Shown in pieces: positions 23,101 through 35,104 of a DNA stretch of 60,000 nt. Source of the stretch: Adiantum capillus-veneris (taxonomy: Eukaryota; Streptophyta; Polypodiopsida; Polypodiales; Pteridaceae). The stretch covers positions 148,713,293-148,773,292 of the forward strand of contig CM043958.1 of the NCBI GenBank assembly GCA_014529385.2, read 5' to 3'. The translations under genes were made by a program, and so were the position numbers. The stretch's first letter is position 1; every line of letters starts with the position of its first letter. The notes beneath the pieces are model-generated. The model ran no database searches, had not been told where the DNA came from, and saw nothing but the letters and a program-made list of their open reading frames with translations.

Positions 23101-23475
23101 AGCATCATGCTTACAAGTGTGTCAATCATGGCTCAAATGCATCAGGAATACACATCATATGTATTCCTTGGCTCAAATAATTAATCTCAAAGGTGCAAAC
23201 CACAGCATACAATGTATAATTCATATGCAACACCCAATACATAGTTCAATTGCAACAGATTTTGCAAAGCAAGAGGGAGAGAAAGAACATGATGGCCGCA
23301 CCTGGTTAGAAGCACAGCTAAACCAAGCATCATAGACAGAGCCTCCGTCCCAAAGGAAGGTCCGGATACGGCCTTTGAATGAATCATCCGTCAGCCCATC
23401 CTGATCTTGTCGATCTAGCTCCATCTCTGTGTAATTTCCCACTATCGCCTGCTCTGATTCTTTGTTGGTACCCAT
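20126..23475 (-). CDS. Auxin influx carrier, AUX1/LAX family (8 exons, 474 aa)
   Basis: Exons: 23475-23302, 22903-22718, 22634-22522, 22435-22252, 21761-21664, 21570-21363, 21218-20961 and 20329-20126. All are GT-AG and in phase. The protein has the family's usual length. Family blocks in order are GGSVYDAWFSCASNQ, VAQVLLTLPYSFSQLG, YRSRKEKENVNFKNHVIQ, SNIYYINDHLDKRTWTYIFG, FTGATNILYTFGGHAVTVE and GFGFGGWASITNF. It would span the plasma membrane about ten times and co-transport indole-3-acetic acid with protons into the cell. The exon 5 acceptor must be the CAG at 21,764-21,762, because the nearer CAG breaks the frame. No stop, frameshift or missing block is seen. It stands alone among transposon debris. 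Introns 4 and 7 carry local duplications, and upstream DNA is full of microsatellites. Confidence 0.95.
20430..20610. repeat. Three-copy imperfect tandem repeat, about 60 bp, in intron 7 of the auxin carrier
   Basis: The unit contains ATCATGTGCAATCAACA(T/C)AAGG followed by TATGCTGGGA(A/T)TCACT and recurs with point changes at about 20,438, 20,507 and 20,569. It is intronic only. Confidence 0.7.
21762..22251. repeat. Diverged two-copy tandem duplication filling intron 4 of the auxin carrier
   Basis: About 21,763-22,008 and 22,010-22,250 align throughout. They share TCTGAGGTCA, ATTAAAAACATA(C/T)GACTTCC, GATATTCTTG(T/A)ACCCAT and GCACATAAA. They differ at many positions, so the duplication is old. 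Confidence 0.75.
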
Positions 23476-23546
23476 GCTGTGTATCAAGCTGCAATTCTCA
23501 GCTGTCAAGTGCAGTGTAAGTGAAGTTTACTGTGTTAGGAGCGTAG

Positions 23547-23982
<436 letters not shown>

Positions 23983-23990
<8 letters not shown>

Positions 23991-24412
23991 GGCGGGGTGG
24001 GGGTGGAGCTGGGGTCTTCTCTCGGGGCTGGGGATGGGAGCTGGGCTGGCAATTTATTAAAATGGTATTCCTCGACGAGCGCAGCGAGCTGCTCTTCTGC
24101 CCCTTTCCTGCCCTTCCGCACTCGATGATGAATGACAATCAGCAGGCTCTCTGCTTCACTTCAGCAAAGCTTCATGAAAGCGCTTCACGCCACGCCTGCC
24201 TGCACACCCGGTGCCCACACCCAAGAGAAGAGCCCCAGTTGGGTGCGTCTGTATTTACATGTGTGCGTGCGTGCGAGAGAGCAAGAGAGCGAGCGTCTCT
24301 GTGTGCGCGCACTCGAAGAAAGGAGGCTTCACTTTAGCACTCGAATGATGCAAAAGAGAGATTGAGAAAATGGGGGCACCACTTTCTTCAAGGTGCAGGT
24401 CTGTGTGTGTCA

Positions 24413-24456
<44 letters not shown>

Positions 24457-25348
24457 GGGGGAGGGAGACAGTGTGTGAGAGTGCGCACGCATTGCGTATC
24501 GATGTGTGTAGAGCAAGGGGGGAGCGAGTGTGTGAGTGTGCACGCATTGTGTTTCAAAATTCGGTTTGTGGGTGTAGCTGCTAGCCTAGAAGCAAGAATG
24601 CTCATGTGCAGAACCCAATTCTAGTTTGGCCCCCACTCCGGGAGGCCGCAATGACTGCTGTTGCGGATACCATATGGCATACACAAACCATAAACCTTCA
24701 ATGCAATACATCAAGTGCTTTTAGTGAGGTATTGGAATAGAGAGAGTAGTAAAGTAGGCTAGTGTATGAATGCTGTCTGTAGTTTTGGAAATTGGCACGT
24801 AATGTATTTATTATGTGTACAAGACCAAGCTAGCTCCTTCCCTTTGCATTTTGACTTTTGATTGCTGCGCGGTAAAGGTGGATCCACCATTTTGTTTTTT
24901 GCCTCACTTGGTCGTCAATAGTCACAGCATGCAATCTCACCTTTTCCCATCATAAATCTCCCATTAAGCTGAAATCACCCATGATTTGGAAGACTTTGGA
25001 TTAATCACCATCTATTCTATATATTACACAGAGAGACATTCAGGGGCCACGTGATGCAAATTGCTTTATCTGATATTGTGGCCTTGCAGCTCCGGCAACA
25101 GTGAGGACAGTGCACACGCGCGCGTGCACACACACACAGGCCTTCCTTTTAGACCTTTATCGCTTCAATTTCCACCCTCCACGTCTGAGCCTGGGTCCCT
25201 CCTCTGTGTGTGTGTGCGCGCGCGCGTGCGGGGGACCATATTGGAAGCTGCCTATAGTGCAAAGTTTCCAAAAGTTGCAGTAGCGCAACATATTCATGTG
25301 CTTATAGTCCTGGGAGTTTTGCGGGCACGAGAGCTACGGAGCCTACGG
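23983..25348. other. Upstream region of the auxin carrier, no gene
   Basis: No exon is recognised. Another TG-then-GA tract lies at 24,401-24,456. Short CG/CA alternating runs occur at 25,112-25,138 and 25,206-25,228. The rest is unremarkable and may include promoter sequence. Confidence 0.55.
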
Positions 25349-25581
<233 letters not shown>

Positions 25582-25835
25582 GCTCGAGGCTAGGCAGTCA
25601 TATTGCAACAGTGGTGGTCATGTCTTCCACCGTCGTGAAGTGATGCCTTCCAGGGTTGGTTGCTTCCAGTGGTTTGACATGTATAATCTTCATTGTTTGC
25701 GGGTTTGAAGTAGTGCAAATCGTTGTGACAATGTACAGTTATTAGTTTTAGGTGTCTTATGTGCGATGAAGTTCTCTGTCATAGCATGTAATGATTGTTG
25801 GCTCCATGCCTATGCTTATTCATTTTTTTGAGAGA

Positions 25836-26590
25836 CTGTGGATTTCGGATGCTATCGTAGTTGAAAATGTTGGCCATGATCTAGAGCTCAAAGTCTTTGT
25901 CCTGGATGAGGACATTGTTGGAAAAGGCTTCAAGAAGGTTTTTGGCTAAAAGGAAATCCATGCTACTGGAAAGGGTGGATAAGTTTGTGAAGGAGATCAT
26001 GAAGGAGGATTGGCCTACAAAAGATGAGCATGAAGGAAAATTGGTACTATAAGCTGCTTCTACTGGAGGTAAAGCTGTGAAGACTGATGCCGAGATCAAT
26101 AGTTCAAGTCCAGCTCCCAGCTAACAGCCTACCCCAAAAGCCAAGGATAAAGAAGGTTTTAAAACTATTGCTCTCACTGAAAGGTTTCATTGCCGCCCCC
26201 ATGATATTTATACTACTCTTCTCGATGAAAATAGATGGAAAGGATTTACTCAAAGCAAAGCCAAGATTAGTATTGAAATTGGAGGCCAATTTTCTATCTT
26301 TGATGGGGTTGTCACTGGTGTCAACATGAAGATTGAAGAAGATAAGCTCATAATGCAAAAGTGGCGGTTTCAAAATTGGCACGATGGACAGTACTCTGCA
26401 ATATGTTTGACAATCGAAGAGCCTGAGATTGGAATAACGGTTGTGAAGCTGATGCAGAGAGATGTTCCCGAAGAGGATAGATAGGGAAATGCCACGGTGG
26501 TCGAGAATACCCCAAAAGGATGGAAAGATCTCATTTTTCACAAGATTCGAGATTTTTTTTGTTATTCATTTTTTTTCAATCATGGCTTTA
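25836..26590 (+). pseudogene. Aha1-like Hsp90 ATPase activator, intronless broken copy
   Basis: Reading through stops and shifts gives the second half of a plant Aha1-type protein. It includes ENVGHDLELKVFVLDEDIVGK, a helix LLERVDKFVKEIM, then EGFKTIALTERFHCRPHDIY, LLDENRWKGFTQSKAKIS, GGQFSIFDGVVTG and KLIMQKWRF, and, past a TAG at 26,481, GNATVVENTPKGWKDLIFHKI. The AHSA1-type domain is thus complete, but the N-terminal domain is mostly absent. No introns are present across this span, as in a processed retrocopy. Stops lie at about 25,948, 26,050, 26,125 and 26,481. Aha1 normally stimulates the Hsp90 ATPase; this copy cannot. Confidence 0.85.
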
Positions 26591-26718
26591 AAGACTTCTT
26601 GGCCTGTTCTTGTGATGACTAGATTTCAAATAGCCATGATGACAATTAAAAGTGATAATTTCCATGCTACAGATGGTGTAACGATAACATGTTCAACCCA
26701 CGCTTGAGTTGCTCTAAG

Positions 26719-26772
<54 letters not shown>

Positions 26773-26885
26773 ATCACTTGCACCTCAATACATTTCTACA
26801 CCGTGCAACTCTTGTAGTCGAAACAAGTACGAATTGCAGCTCTTGCAGCCGAAACATAGTAGCTTCATGAGTCACTGTTGGGATA

Positions 26886-26978
<93 letters not shown>
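26719..26978. repeat. (GA)25 and (CT)46 tracts abutting the R1 5' LTR
   Basis: (GA) covers 26,719-26,769 and (CT) covers 26,887-26,978. The (CT) tract stops exactly where recognisable LTR sequence (TAGGCGAAGACGG) begins. The expected TGTAGAA start of the LTR is missing there. Confidence 0.9.
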
Positions 26979-26980
<2 letters not shown>

Positions 26981-27441
26981 GGCGAAGACGGCTCCAGTAG
27001 GCGAAAACTATCCCCTGGAAGCCGGACAGTGGATTGGTCACACAGCAGTAATTACCGTGGTAGTTACTATAGTAACTTCTAGAGGCTATAAATAGGACAC
27101 ATTACTTTGTAATCGGGCTACTTGTCTTTTGGCTTCTTACTCCTTAGTTCTCTTGGTTTAGCTTCCTAAGCAGTTCCTGAGCTACAATCTCTTCGCGTGT
27201 AACTCCACTTTGTAATCATAAATACTGTAGTCAATTGAGCTTCAGTCTGATATACCTTGTACTGGTTATTCATGAGCTATGAATTTGAATCTAAAATTGT
27301 AAACACTTTTCCAGTCATCCAGTCTATTTCTCAATCCAGTATACTATTTCAGTTCAGTTAACTATCTCAGTCTAGTTTTCACCTTCTATCCCAGTTTCTC
27401 TGACTGAACTGACGACTTACCAGTAGCTGTAAATTCTAACA
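26979..27441 (+). repeat. R1 5' LTR (left edge lost in a CT tract)
   Basis: It aligns with the 3' LTR through GGCGAAGACGGCTCCAG, TGGATTGGTCACAC, the TATA region, CTTAGTTCTCTTGGTTTAGC and a terminal TCTAACA. It has a 28-base insertion relative to the 3' LTR near 27,000 and lacks the first bases TGTAGAA. A primer-binding-like CTGGAATCAGC follows, but it matches initiator-Met poorly. Confidence 0.82.
27087..27095 (+). promoter_or_regulatory. TATA box of the R1 LTR (TATAAATAG)
   Basis: TATAAATAG lies in the 5' LTR. The 3' LTR has TATAAACAG at 58,120-58,128, and the minus-strand R1 fragment has CATAAATAG at 14,216-14,208. The position within the LTR is the same in all three. Confidence 0.5.
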
Positions 27442-27560
27442 CTGGAATCAGCTATCTGAAAGAGATCAGCTCCAATTCCATTTTGGCAATCACGGTGGTT
27501 AGAGCTGTTTTTTTGTTGACCAGACAACTATTCTCCCAATTAGAATTTTCAGTTGAAGCG

Positions 27561-27887
27561 ATGGCACCCAAAACCAATTGTGGTTGTAAACCATCCTACC
27601 ACGTTCACCCTATCCCTGAGGAGTCAGACAGAGATTATGATCCTAAGAATAAACCAGTGACTGATACTGAGGCTTGGGAGGAACATAGTCATGCTGAGGA
27701 GGCCAAGGATTCTCAGCACTCCAGTCAGTCCAGAAGAACAAGGGCTGAGAGGGAAGAACGCAAGGCCAGGAGTTCTTGGACCACACAAAGGGATGAAGGA
27801 GCCAAAGGCAGTAAAGGTAGTCACCACAATTCCAGTAGAAAAGCCAGGGAGGAAACAGAAACTGAGACTAATGAAGAAATTGATTGG
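27561..27887 (+). pseudogene. R1 gag, N-terminal part, cut by R2
   Basis: The ATG at 27,561 opens a Ser/Arg/Glu-rich gag leader (HAEEAKDSQHSSQSRRTRAE). The frame ends in NEEIDW where R2 starts at 27,888. The continuation with DTDHYKK is at 38,668 on the far side of R2, and the same order is seen uninterrupted in the 13-kb copy (VDIDHYNKKN). Confidence 0.8.
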
Positions 27888-29954
27888 TGTGAGGTCCCCA
27901 CCACGTCGTCTCAAACAACGGATCTGATGGTAAACCAGGTGGCCACTAGATCTACAGCGGAAGCAAACAAAGTGGTTTATGGTTCATCTAGCGGACGATC
28001 TCTCATCACAAAGTGAATTGAGTTCGAGCCTACTAGCATCGAGATCTAGTTCCACCCCACAGGAGAAGCGTGATTAACTTATCTAGCGATCCTATGACCC
28101 ACCTTCCAAGAGGGGAGAAGTCCCGAGTGCCTTTTTCCCCATAGATTTCAGGGGCACGTACACTTGAGATTTCGCCGCTCTTGGGGCAATGAGTAATACT
28201 AGCGTCAATTTATAGTACTATGGGGACGGAGAGTTCCCGACCAATCGGGACCACCCTTCTCATAGGCATTGGCAACCCGAGCCAAGCCCACACTTTCCAC
28301 CTCATACACACACTTCCTTTGTTACCTAATTACTACCACAATGGTTGTTCAACATATAAGTTCTTTGTTTATTTCTCTGATTCACAAGTTCTTCAATACA
28401 ACCCTTCAACCAGTATTGCAAAGCGGCACCAAGACAGTAATTCTAGTAAAAATTCACTCAAAAACTCATTCATTTAAAGTTCCAATGCTCTGGAGGCACA
28501 AAATCCCCCAGCGAGTGTTTACTCCACCCGTTGTCGCCTAGTTGCCCATACAACTAGGTTGTCCACCGCTTAACCACCAGTCGTGGACTTCCACCGCTTA
28601 ACCAGCAGTCGTGGATATCCACCGCTTAACCAGCAGTCGTGGATTCAAGAGCCCTTAAACAGGAACTCTAGCTCCTGCGAATAACTTCACGAGTTGCCCC
28701 CTGTGATCAAGAGGGGGTTCGGACTAGATCAACATTGGAATTGAAAATGAACTAGCTGAGCTAAATTTTCCCTAGCAACCAATCCTTCGTACTTCAGACA
28801 GTATATTCTGAAAGCATTCTTTCCTACTTGAATATAAAATACAATTAATTTAAATGTCGTGGTTTCCGTTGATTTCCAACATGTTGGGAAATGTGTTTTT
28901 CATCCTACCTTATCGAATGCAATGTTGCTTTAACAAACTTGAATTAAAACTTGACCTACCTCCACAATTTCCTCGTCATTGCTCCATGAGATGGCCGGTA
29001 CTTGGTCGACCATGGGAGCTTTTCCCTTTCCATTAGTGTTGCTTGTCCCCGCCTCGCGGTCGTGGGAACCACCAAAATGAGTTCTCTTTACCGGGGCCAT
29101 TTTATACTCACTACTTAATTGACAACTTGAAAAAAGAGAGCTAACATTCGAGAGTGACATACAACCATGATGACGGATTAGTTTCAATAAGCAAATCCCC
29201 TTGTACGAGAAGTTAGACTTACTTCAAGACATAGAGAATCCCGATAGCACCATACTTGTTCTATGGAATTAAGCCCTAAGGTTAATTCCTTGACCTAGAT
29301 AATTATGAAATTCAGATTTTTACTTAATCAGTTCTACTAGAGATGAAATAGACGTGCTTAATCACTTCTTAATGCAAGTAGAGAATTGAAGATTTACTGT
29401 ATGCATAGAATAGAGGATTTCTCCCTTCCTAATGATTAATGATGGATTAATTTTTCCTAATTAAATCCTAATCCATGAGGAATTGATTCTAATTTAATTA
29501 TTTACACATTATGGAGTAATAGAATGCAATGGAACATTCCTACCTCAAAGCTTACTTGATTTTTAATCACAACGGTGACTAGTGGATGATTCCTTAAACA
29601 TGCACTAAACTATGATTAAGAGTGACTAATTTCTTGCATGGTTACTAATTAGATTAAGATTTATGCAATAGATCATGGATACGAGAATTAGAGAGTATCT
29701 AATGAGTATTTTGACTATGATTATGCATACTAGATGCGGAATTAAGAGGATATTCGAGAGGGAATTACAACAAGCATGAATTAAATAAAAAATTACCGAG
29801 GTTACGGTTGAATTCCTCTCAAAATTCTGATGCAATGGACTCCTCGAGATGAGAAACAGCCAGCACTTTCCTCCTTAGCTCTTCTTCCAAAGACTATGTC
29901 CACCGACAGCACATCCCTAAGGTATGTGTGTGTGTAGGAGTGTGTATGTATACT

Positions 29955-29999
<45 letters not shown>

Positions 30000-30695
30000 C
30001 ATATATGTGTGCTTGTGTGTGTGTGAGCATGCTCTTATATAGGCTCACAAGATGAAAAAATCAAATTTGCCTTCTATATGCATCTGGAGGAGTACTCACT
30101 TCGTGCATGGCAGCTCTAGTTGCATACTTACCAAGTGTCCCAACCTGCTCAAGAGCTCACTTAGTCTCTCTCTCTCTCTTGCATGGAAAGTAGCCCATAA
30201 GCCCTGTGAGTGTGTGAGGGCACCCTCTTACTGCCAAAATCAGTATGCAGTGGCCTGGAACCTGTTCCCACACAGCCTCGAGCCCCGGTGCCTCCCCGCG
30301 CAACCTTAGGAAATTTTGGTTTTTGGCTAAAATGGGCCATACGAGTCGGAATTTAATGTCGTAATTTGCTATACTAAGCCCCAACTAAGGTGTATCTGTC
30401 CGAGTACCTGCCATATTTAGCAGGCCCCGAGATTCAAAAATGCATTTTTTCAAATTCGGGTTACGGGTGTAGTATTTCGAGACAGTCAAAACTAAACGGG
30501 TCGGGTGACTAAAAACTTACTATTTTTGAAAAATTTTCACAAAAATTATTTTAATTCACATTTTGAAGCTTTATAACATTCTAAACATCATGGCATCGAC
30601 AGATTTTGGAAAACTGCTAAAAATAGTAATTTTTTTCATTATGATTGTTTCATGGTACAATGTTGTTCTTTTAACTCGGGGTCGGAGACCTTACA
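27888..30695 (-). repeat. R2 left LTR (2.81 kb)
   Basis: On the minus strand it starts TGTAAGGTCTCC at 30,695 and ends GGACCTCACA at 27,888. It contains the three-copy 29-bp repeat at about 28,560-28,645, a (GT)n tract at 29,959-29,998, and the ATG MAPVKRT exon at 29,100-28,960. Confidence 0.88.
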
Positions 30696-32338
30696 TCCTC
30701 CCCAACGTAAAAAAATTGAGATGTCCTCATCTCAAGAATGCATCTAGATAAACTCTATGCTAACTACTTAGGTACATTTATCCTTTGTCTAAATAAAAAC
30801 ATCCTTTGATAATAGAATAGTCTTTAGCTTTATACGTCTTATTCTGCTGAACTTTGATGAGATCCTGGTGCTTAAATTATTGCTCACTAGGATTAGTAGT
30901 TGCAGCATACATTGTTGCTCTCTCATCAGCTTCATCACCCACAGTTGGTTGTCCCACTGCGGCATTGACTCTAGCGGAAGCTACGCTTCCTTGTCCTATG
31001 TTTCCTCTTCCTCGGCCTCCTCTTCCGTTTGGTTGACCTTGCCCGTTGACGTTCAGAGGTACATTATTAGCACCGGATGTTTGGGAAATCCTTTTTGGAC
31101 ATCGGCTTTTGTAATGTCCATACTCCTGGCACTCAAAGCATCTTATATTGGGAAACTCGGTAGCTGTCGTAGTAGCTACTACTGGATGATGGTCGTATGC
31201 AGGGTTGATTGGTCTGTTACTCCAGTTGTCTGGCCTGACCCTCTTTAACAAATAGTATTGACTATCTTGGGTAGTCCTGTGAATCTCTTTAGCTAACGGT
31301 TTGGCCCTTAGCAAGGCATCTTGCAGAGTTGCTAGCCTGACAGCTTCTAGTCGGTTGTTCAAGGGGTCGATGAGTCCATGGCAGACCCGTTCTACTTGCT
31401 GTTACAATGTCATCCTAGAAGCATCTCTCCGAAGTGTGACGAACTTCAAGTAGTATTCTTCGCCGGAAGAAGTCGGTTGTCAAAGTGAGAAAAACTCATT
31501 CATCTTCAAGGCTTTGTGAGTGGGTGGTAAGTATCACTCTATCACAACAGCCTTGATGTCTTCCCATGACTGGAAAGATCCCTTGATATCCAAGTGCTCT
31601 GCAATGTTTTTTCCACCAGATCTTGACATCGCCAGACAAGCGGAACATCGCAAGCATGGTTTGGTTCTCGGGTTGAGTTCCCGCAGCTTCGAAATAGTTG
31701 TCCGTTGCTTCCATCCCTACTTTCGCATCTCTCTCCACATTAACCCCTTCGCCTTTAAAGGTTGGAGGTTGAGCTTGCTTAAGGAGAAGCTTTTTCTCCT
31801 GAACGGCGGTATATAGCGTAGTAGACAGTACCTATCCAATGGTATAAAACTCATTACTAGAGCACTCTTCTCAAATGAACCTAAGCTTTTCCATACTCAA
31901 GAAGAAATTTAACTTTTTGGGCTTAACCAGCCTACTTAATCTGTACAGCTATCACAAAGGATTTAACCATTCCACCATTAGTTTAGATTCCATTGAATAC
32001 ATCCAAAATTTTCCGATAAATAATGGTAAAAACTTTACTCGAGAGCTTTGATCCATACTTATAACTTTATGTGCATCAACAGGCTACCTGCCCGCAGAAC
32101 TAGTCGCACCAGGGACTTCTCAAAAAACATCATGCGAAACCCACTGAATCCCAACAAGCTCCATGAGTAAAACTCTTTAACATCACTCAGGAGACAATCC
32201 ACTAGACAAATCCAAGGTCATTATTTTGGGAAACATCATGCTCAAGCTTTGAGTACGAGCTATCCTACTATCGCTTATTTTTTAAAATTTCAAACAACAT
32301 CATTTTCCAGTTCGTAAAACTATAGCTCTGATACCAAG
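30696..32338 (-). pseudogene. R2 left internal region: gag with CCHC zinc knuckle
   Basis: Reading starts at a likely acceptor (CAG before 31,798) with EKKLLLKQAQPPTFKGEG, then VERDAKVGMEATDNYF and the gag block LAMFRLSGDVKIWW. A frameshift occurs near 31,590. After LRRDASRMTL, LRLATLQDALLRAKPLAKE-type sequence follows, then the knuckle CFECQEYGHYKSRC and a Gly/Arg-rich tail ending at 30,877. Gag forms the retrotransposon particle and the knuckle binds RNA. Frameshift and stops make this copy defective. Confidence 0.8.
32325..32336 (-). other. Primer-binding site, initiator-Met tRNA (left R2 unit)
   Basis: TGGTATCAGAGC on the minus strand, two bases inside the LTR end (TCACA at 32,339), is a perfect match to the standard plant retrotransposon primer site. 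Confidence 0.9.
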
Positions 32339-35104
32339 TGTGAGGTCCCCACCCCGTTGTCTCAAACGACGGATCTGATGATAAACCTGGTGGCCACTAG
32401 ATCAACAGCGGAAGCAAACAAAGTGGTTTATGGTTCATCTAGCGGACGATCTCTCATCACAAAGTGAATCGAGTTTGAGCCTACTAGCATCGAGATGTAG
32501 TTCCACCCCGCAGGGGAAGCGTGATTAACTTATCTAGCGATCCTAAGACCCACCTTCGAAGAGGGAAGAAATCCCGAGTGCCTTTTTTCCCATATCTTTC
32601 AGGGGCACGTACACTTGAGACTTCACCGCCCTTGCGACAATGAGTAATACTAGCATCAATTTATAGTACTATGGGGACGGAGAGTTCCCGACCAATCGGG
32701 ACCACCCTTCTCATAGGCATTGGCAACCCGAGCCAAGCCCCCACTTTCCACCCAATACACACACTTCCTTTGTTACCTAATTACTACCACAATGGTTGTT
32801 TAACCTATAAGTTCTTTGTTTATTTTTCCGATTCACAAGTTCTTTAATATAGCCCTTCAACCAGTATTGCAAAGCGGCACCAAGACAGTAATTCTAGATT
32901 CACTCAAAAACTCATTCATTTAAAGTTCCAATGCTTTGGAGGCACAAAATCCCCTAGTGAGTGTTTACTCCACCCGTTGTCGCCTAGTTGCCCATACAAC
33001 TAGGTTGTCCACCGCTTAACCAGCAGTCGTGGACTTCCACCGCTTAACCAGCAGTCGTGGATCTCCACCGCTTAACCAGCAGTCGTGGATTCAAGAGCCA
33101 TTAACCAGGAACTCTAGCTCCTACGAATAAATTCGCGAGTTGCCCCCTGTGATCAAGAGGGGGTTCAGACTAGATCAACATTGGAATTGAAAATGAACTA
33201 GTTGAGCTAAATTTTCCCTAGCAACCAATCTTTCCTACTTCATACGGTATATTCCGAAAGCATTCTTTCCTACTTGAATATAAAATACAATTAATTTAAA
33301 TGTCGTGGTTTTTGTTGATTTCCAACATGTTGGGAAATGTGTTTTTTCATCCTACCTTATCGAATGCAATGTTTCTTTAACAAATTTGAATTAAAACTTG
33401 ACCTACCTCCACAATTTCCTCGTCATTGCTCCGTGAGATGGCCGCTACTTGGTCGACCATGGAAGTTTTTCCCTTTCCATTAGTGTTGCTTGTCCCCGCC
33501 TCGCGGTCGTGGGAACCACCAAAACGAGTTCTCTCTACCGGGGCCATTTTATACTCACTACTTAATTGACAACTTGGAAAAAGAGAGCTAACATTCGAGA
33601 GTGACATACAACCATGATGACGGATTAGTTTCAATAAGCAAATCCCCATGTACCAGAGGTTAGACTTACTTCAAGACATAGAGAATCCCGATAGCACCAT
33701 ACTTGTTCTATGAAATTAGACCCTAAGGTTAATTACTTGACCTAGATAATTATGAAATTCATATTTTTACTTAATCAGTTCTACTAGAGATGAAATAGAT
33801 GTGCTTAATCACTTCTTAATGCAAGTAGAGAATTGCAGATTTACTGTTTGCATAGATGAGAGGATTTCTCCCTTCCTAATGATTAATAATGGATTAATTT
33901 TTCCTAATTAAATCCTAATCCATGAGGAATTGATTCTAATTTAATTATTTACACATTATGGAGTAATAGAATGCAATGGGCCATTCCCACCTCAAAGGTG
34001 ACTTGATTTTTAATCACAACGGTGACTAGTGGATGATTCCTTAAACATACACTAAACTATGATTAAGAGTGACTAATTGCTTGCATGATTACTAATTAGA
34101 TTAAGATTTATGCAATAGATCATGGATACGGAGAATTAGAGAGTATCTAATGAGTATTTTTACTATGATTATGCATACTAGATGCGAAATTAAGAGGATA
34201 TTAAAGAGGGAAATACAACAAGCATGAATTAAATAAAAAATTACCGAGGTTACGTTTGAATTCCTCTCAAAATTCTGATGCAATGGACTCCTCGAGACGA
34301 GAAACGGGCAGCACTTTCCTCCTTAGCTCTTTTTCCAAAGACCATGTTCGTTGGCGGCACCTCCCCAAGGTATGTGTGTGTGTAGGAGTGTGTGTGTGTA
34401 CTCAGTGTGTGTGTGAGTATATATGTGTGCTTGTGTGTGTGTGAGCATGCTCTTATATAGGCTCACAAGATGAAAAATTCGAATTTACCTGCTATATGCA
34501 TTTGGAGGAGTACTCACTTCATGCATGGCAGCTCTAGTTGCATACTTACCAAGTGTCCCAACCTGCTCAAGAGCTCACTTAGCCTCTCTCTCTCTTGCAT
34601 GGAAAGTAGCCCACGAGCCCTGTGAGTGTGTGAGGGCGCCCTCTTACTGCCAAACTCAGTCTGCAGTGGCCTGGAACCTGTTCCCACATAGCCTCGAGCC
34701 CCGGTGCCTCCCCGCACAACCTTAGGAAATTTTGGTTTTTGGCAAAAATGGGCCATACGAGTTGGAAATTAATGCCGTGATTTTCTATACTAAGCCCCGA
34801 CTAAGGTGTCCGAGTACTTGCCATATTTAGCACCCCCCGGGATCCGAAAATGCATTTTTTCAAATTTGGGGTACGGGTGCAGTTTTTCGAGACAGTCAAA
34901 ACTAGACGGGTCGGGTGACCCAAAACTTACTATTTTTGGAATTTTTTCACAAAAATTAGTTTAATTCACATTTTGAAGCTTTATAATATTCTAAACATCA
35001 TGGCATCGACAGATTTGGAAAATTGCTACAAATAGTAACTTTTCTCATTATGATTGTTTCATGGTACAATGGTGTTCTTTTAACTCGAGATCGGAGACCT
35101 TACA
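32339..35104 (-). repeat. R2 middle LTR (2.77 kb), shared by both units
   Basis: It has the same ends as the left LTR and is similar throughout, including the 29-bp triplicate at about 33,005-33,090 and the MAPVERT exon at 33,547-33,407. It serves as 5' LTR for the left unit and 3' LTR for the right unit. Confidence 0.88.

Noticed and set aside
28560-28645. Possible CRISPR-like array in the 29-bp repeats
   Set aside because: There are only three adjacent units with no unique spacers, inside a plant LTR.
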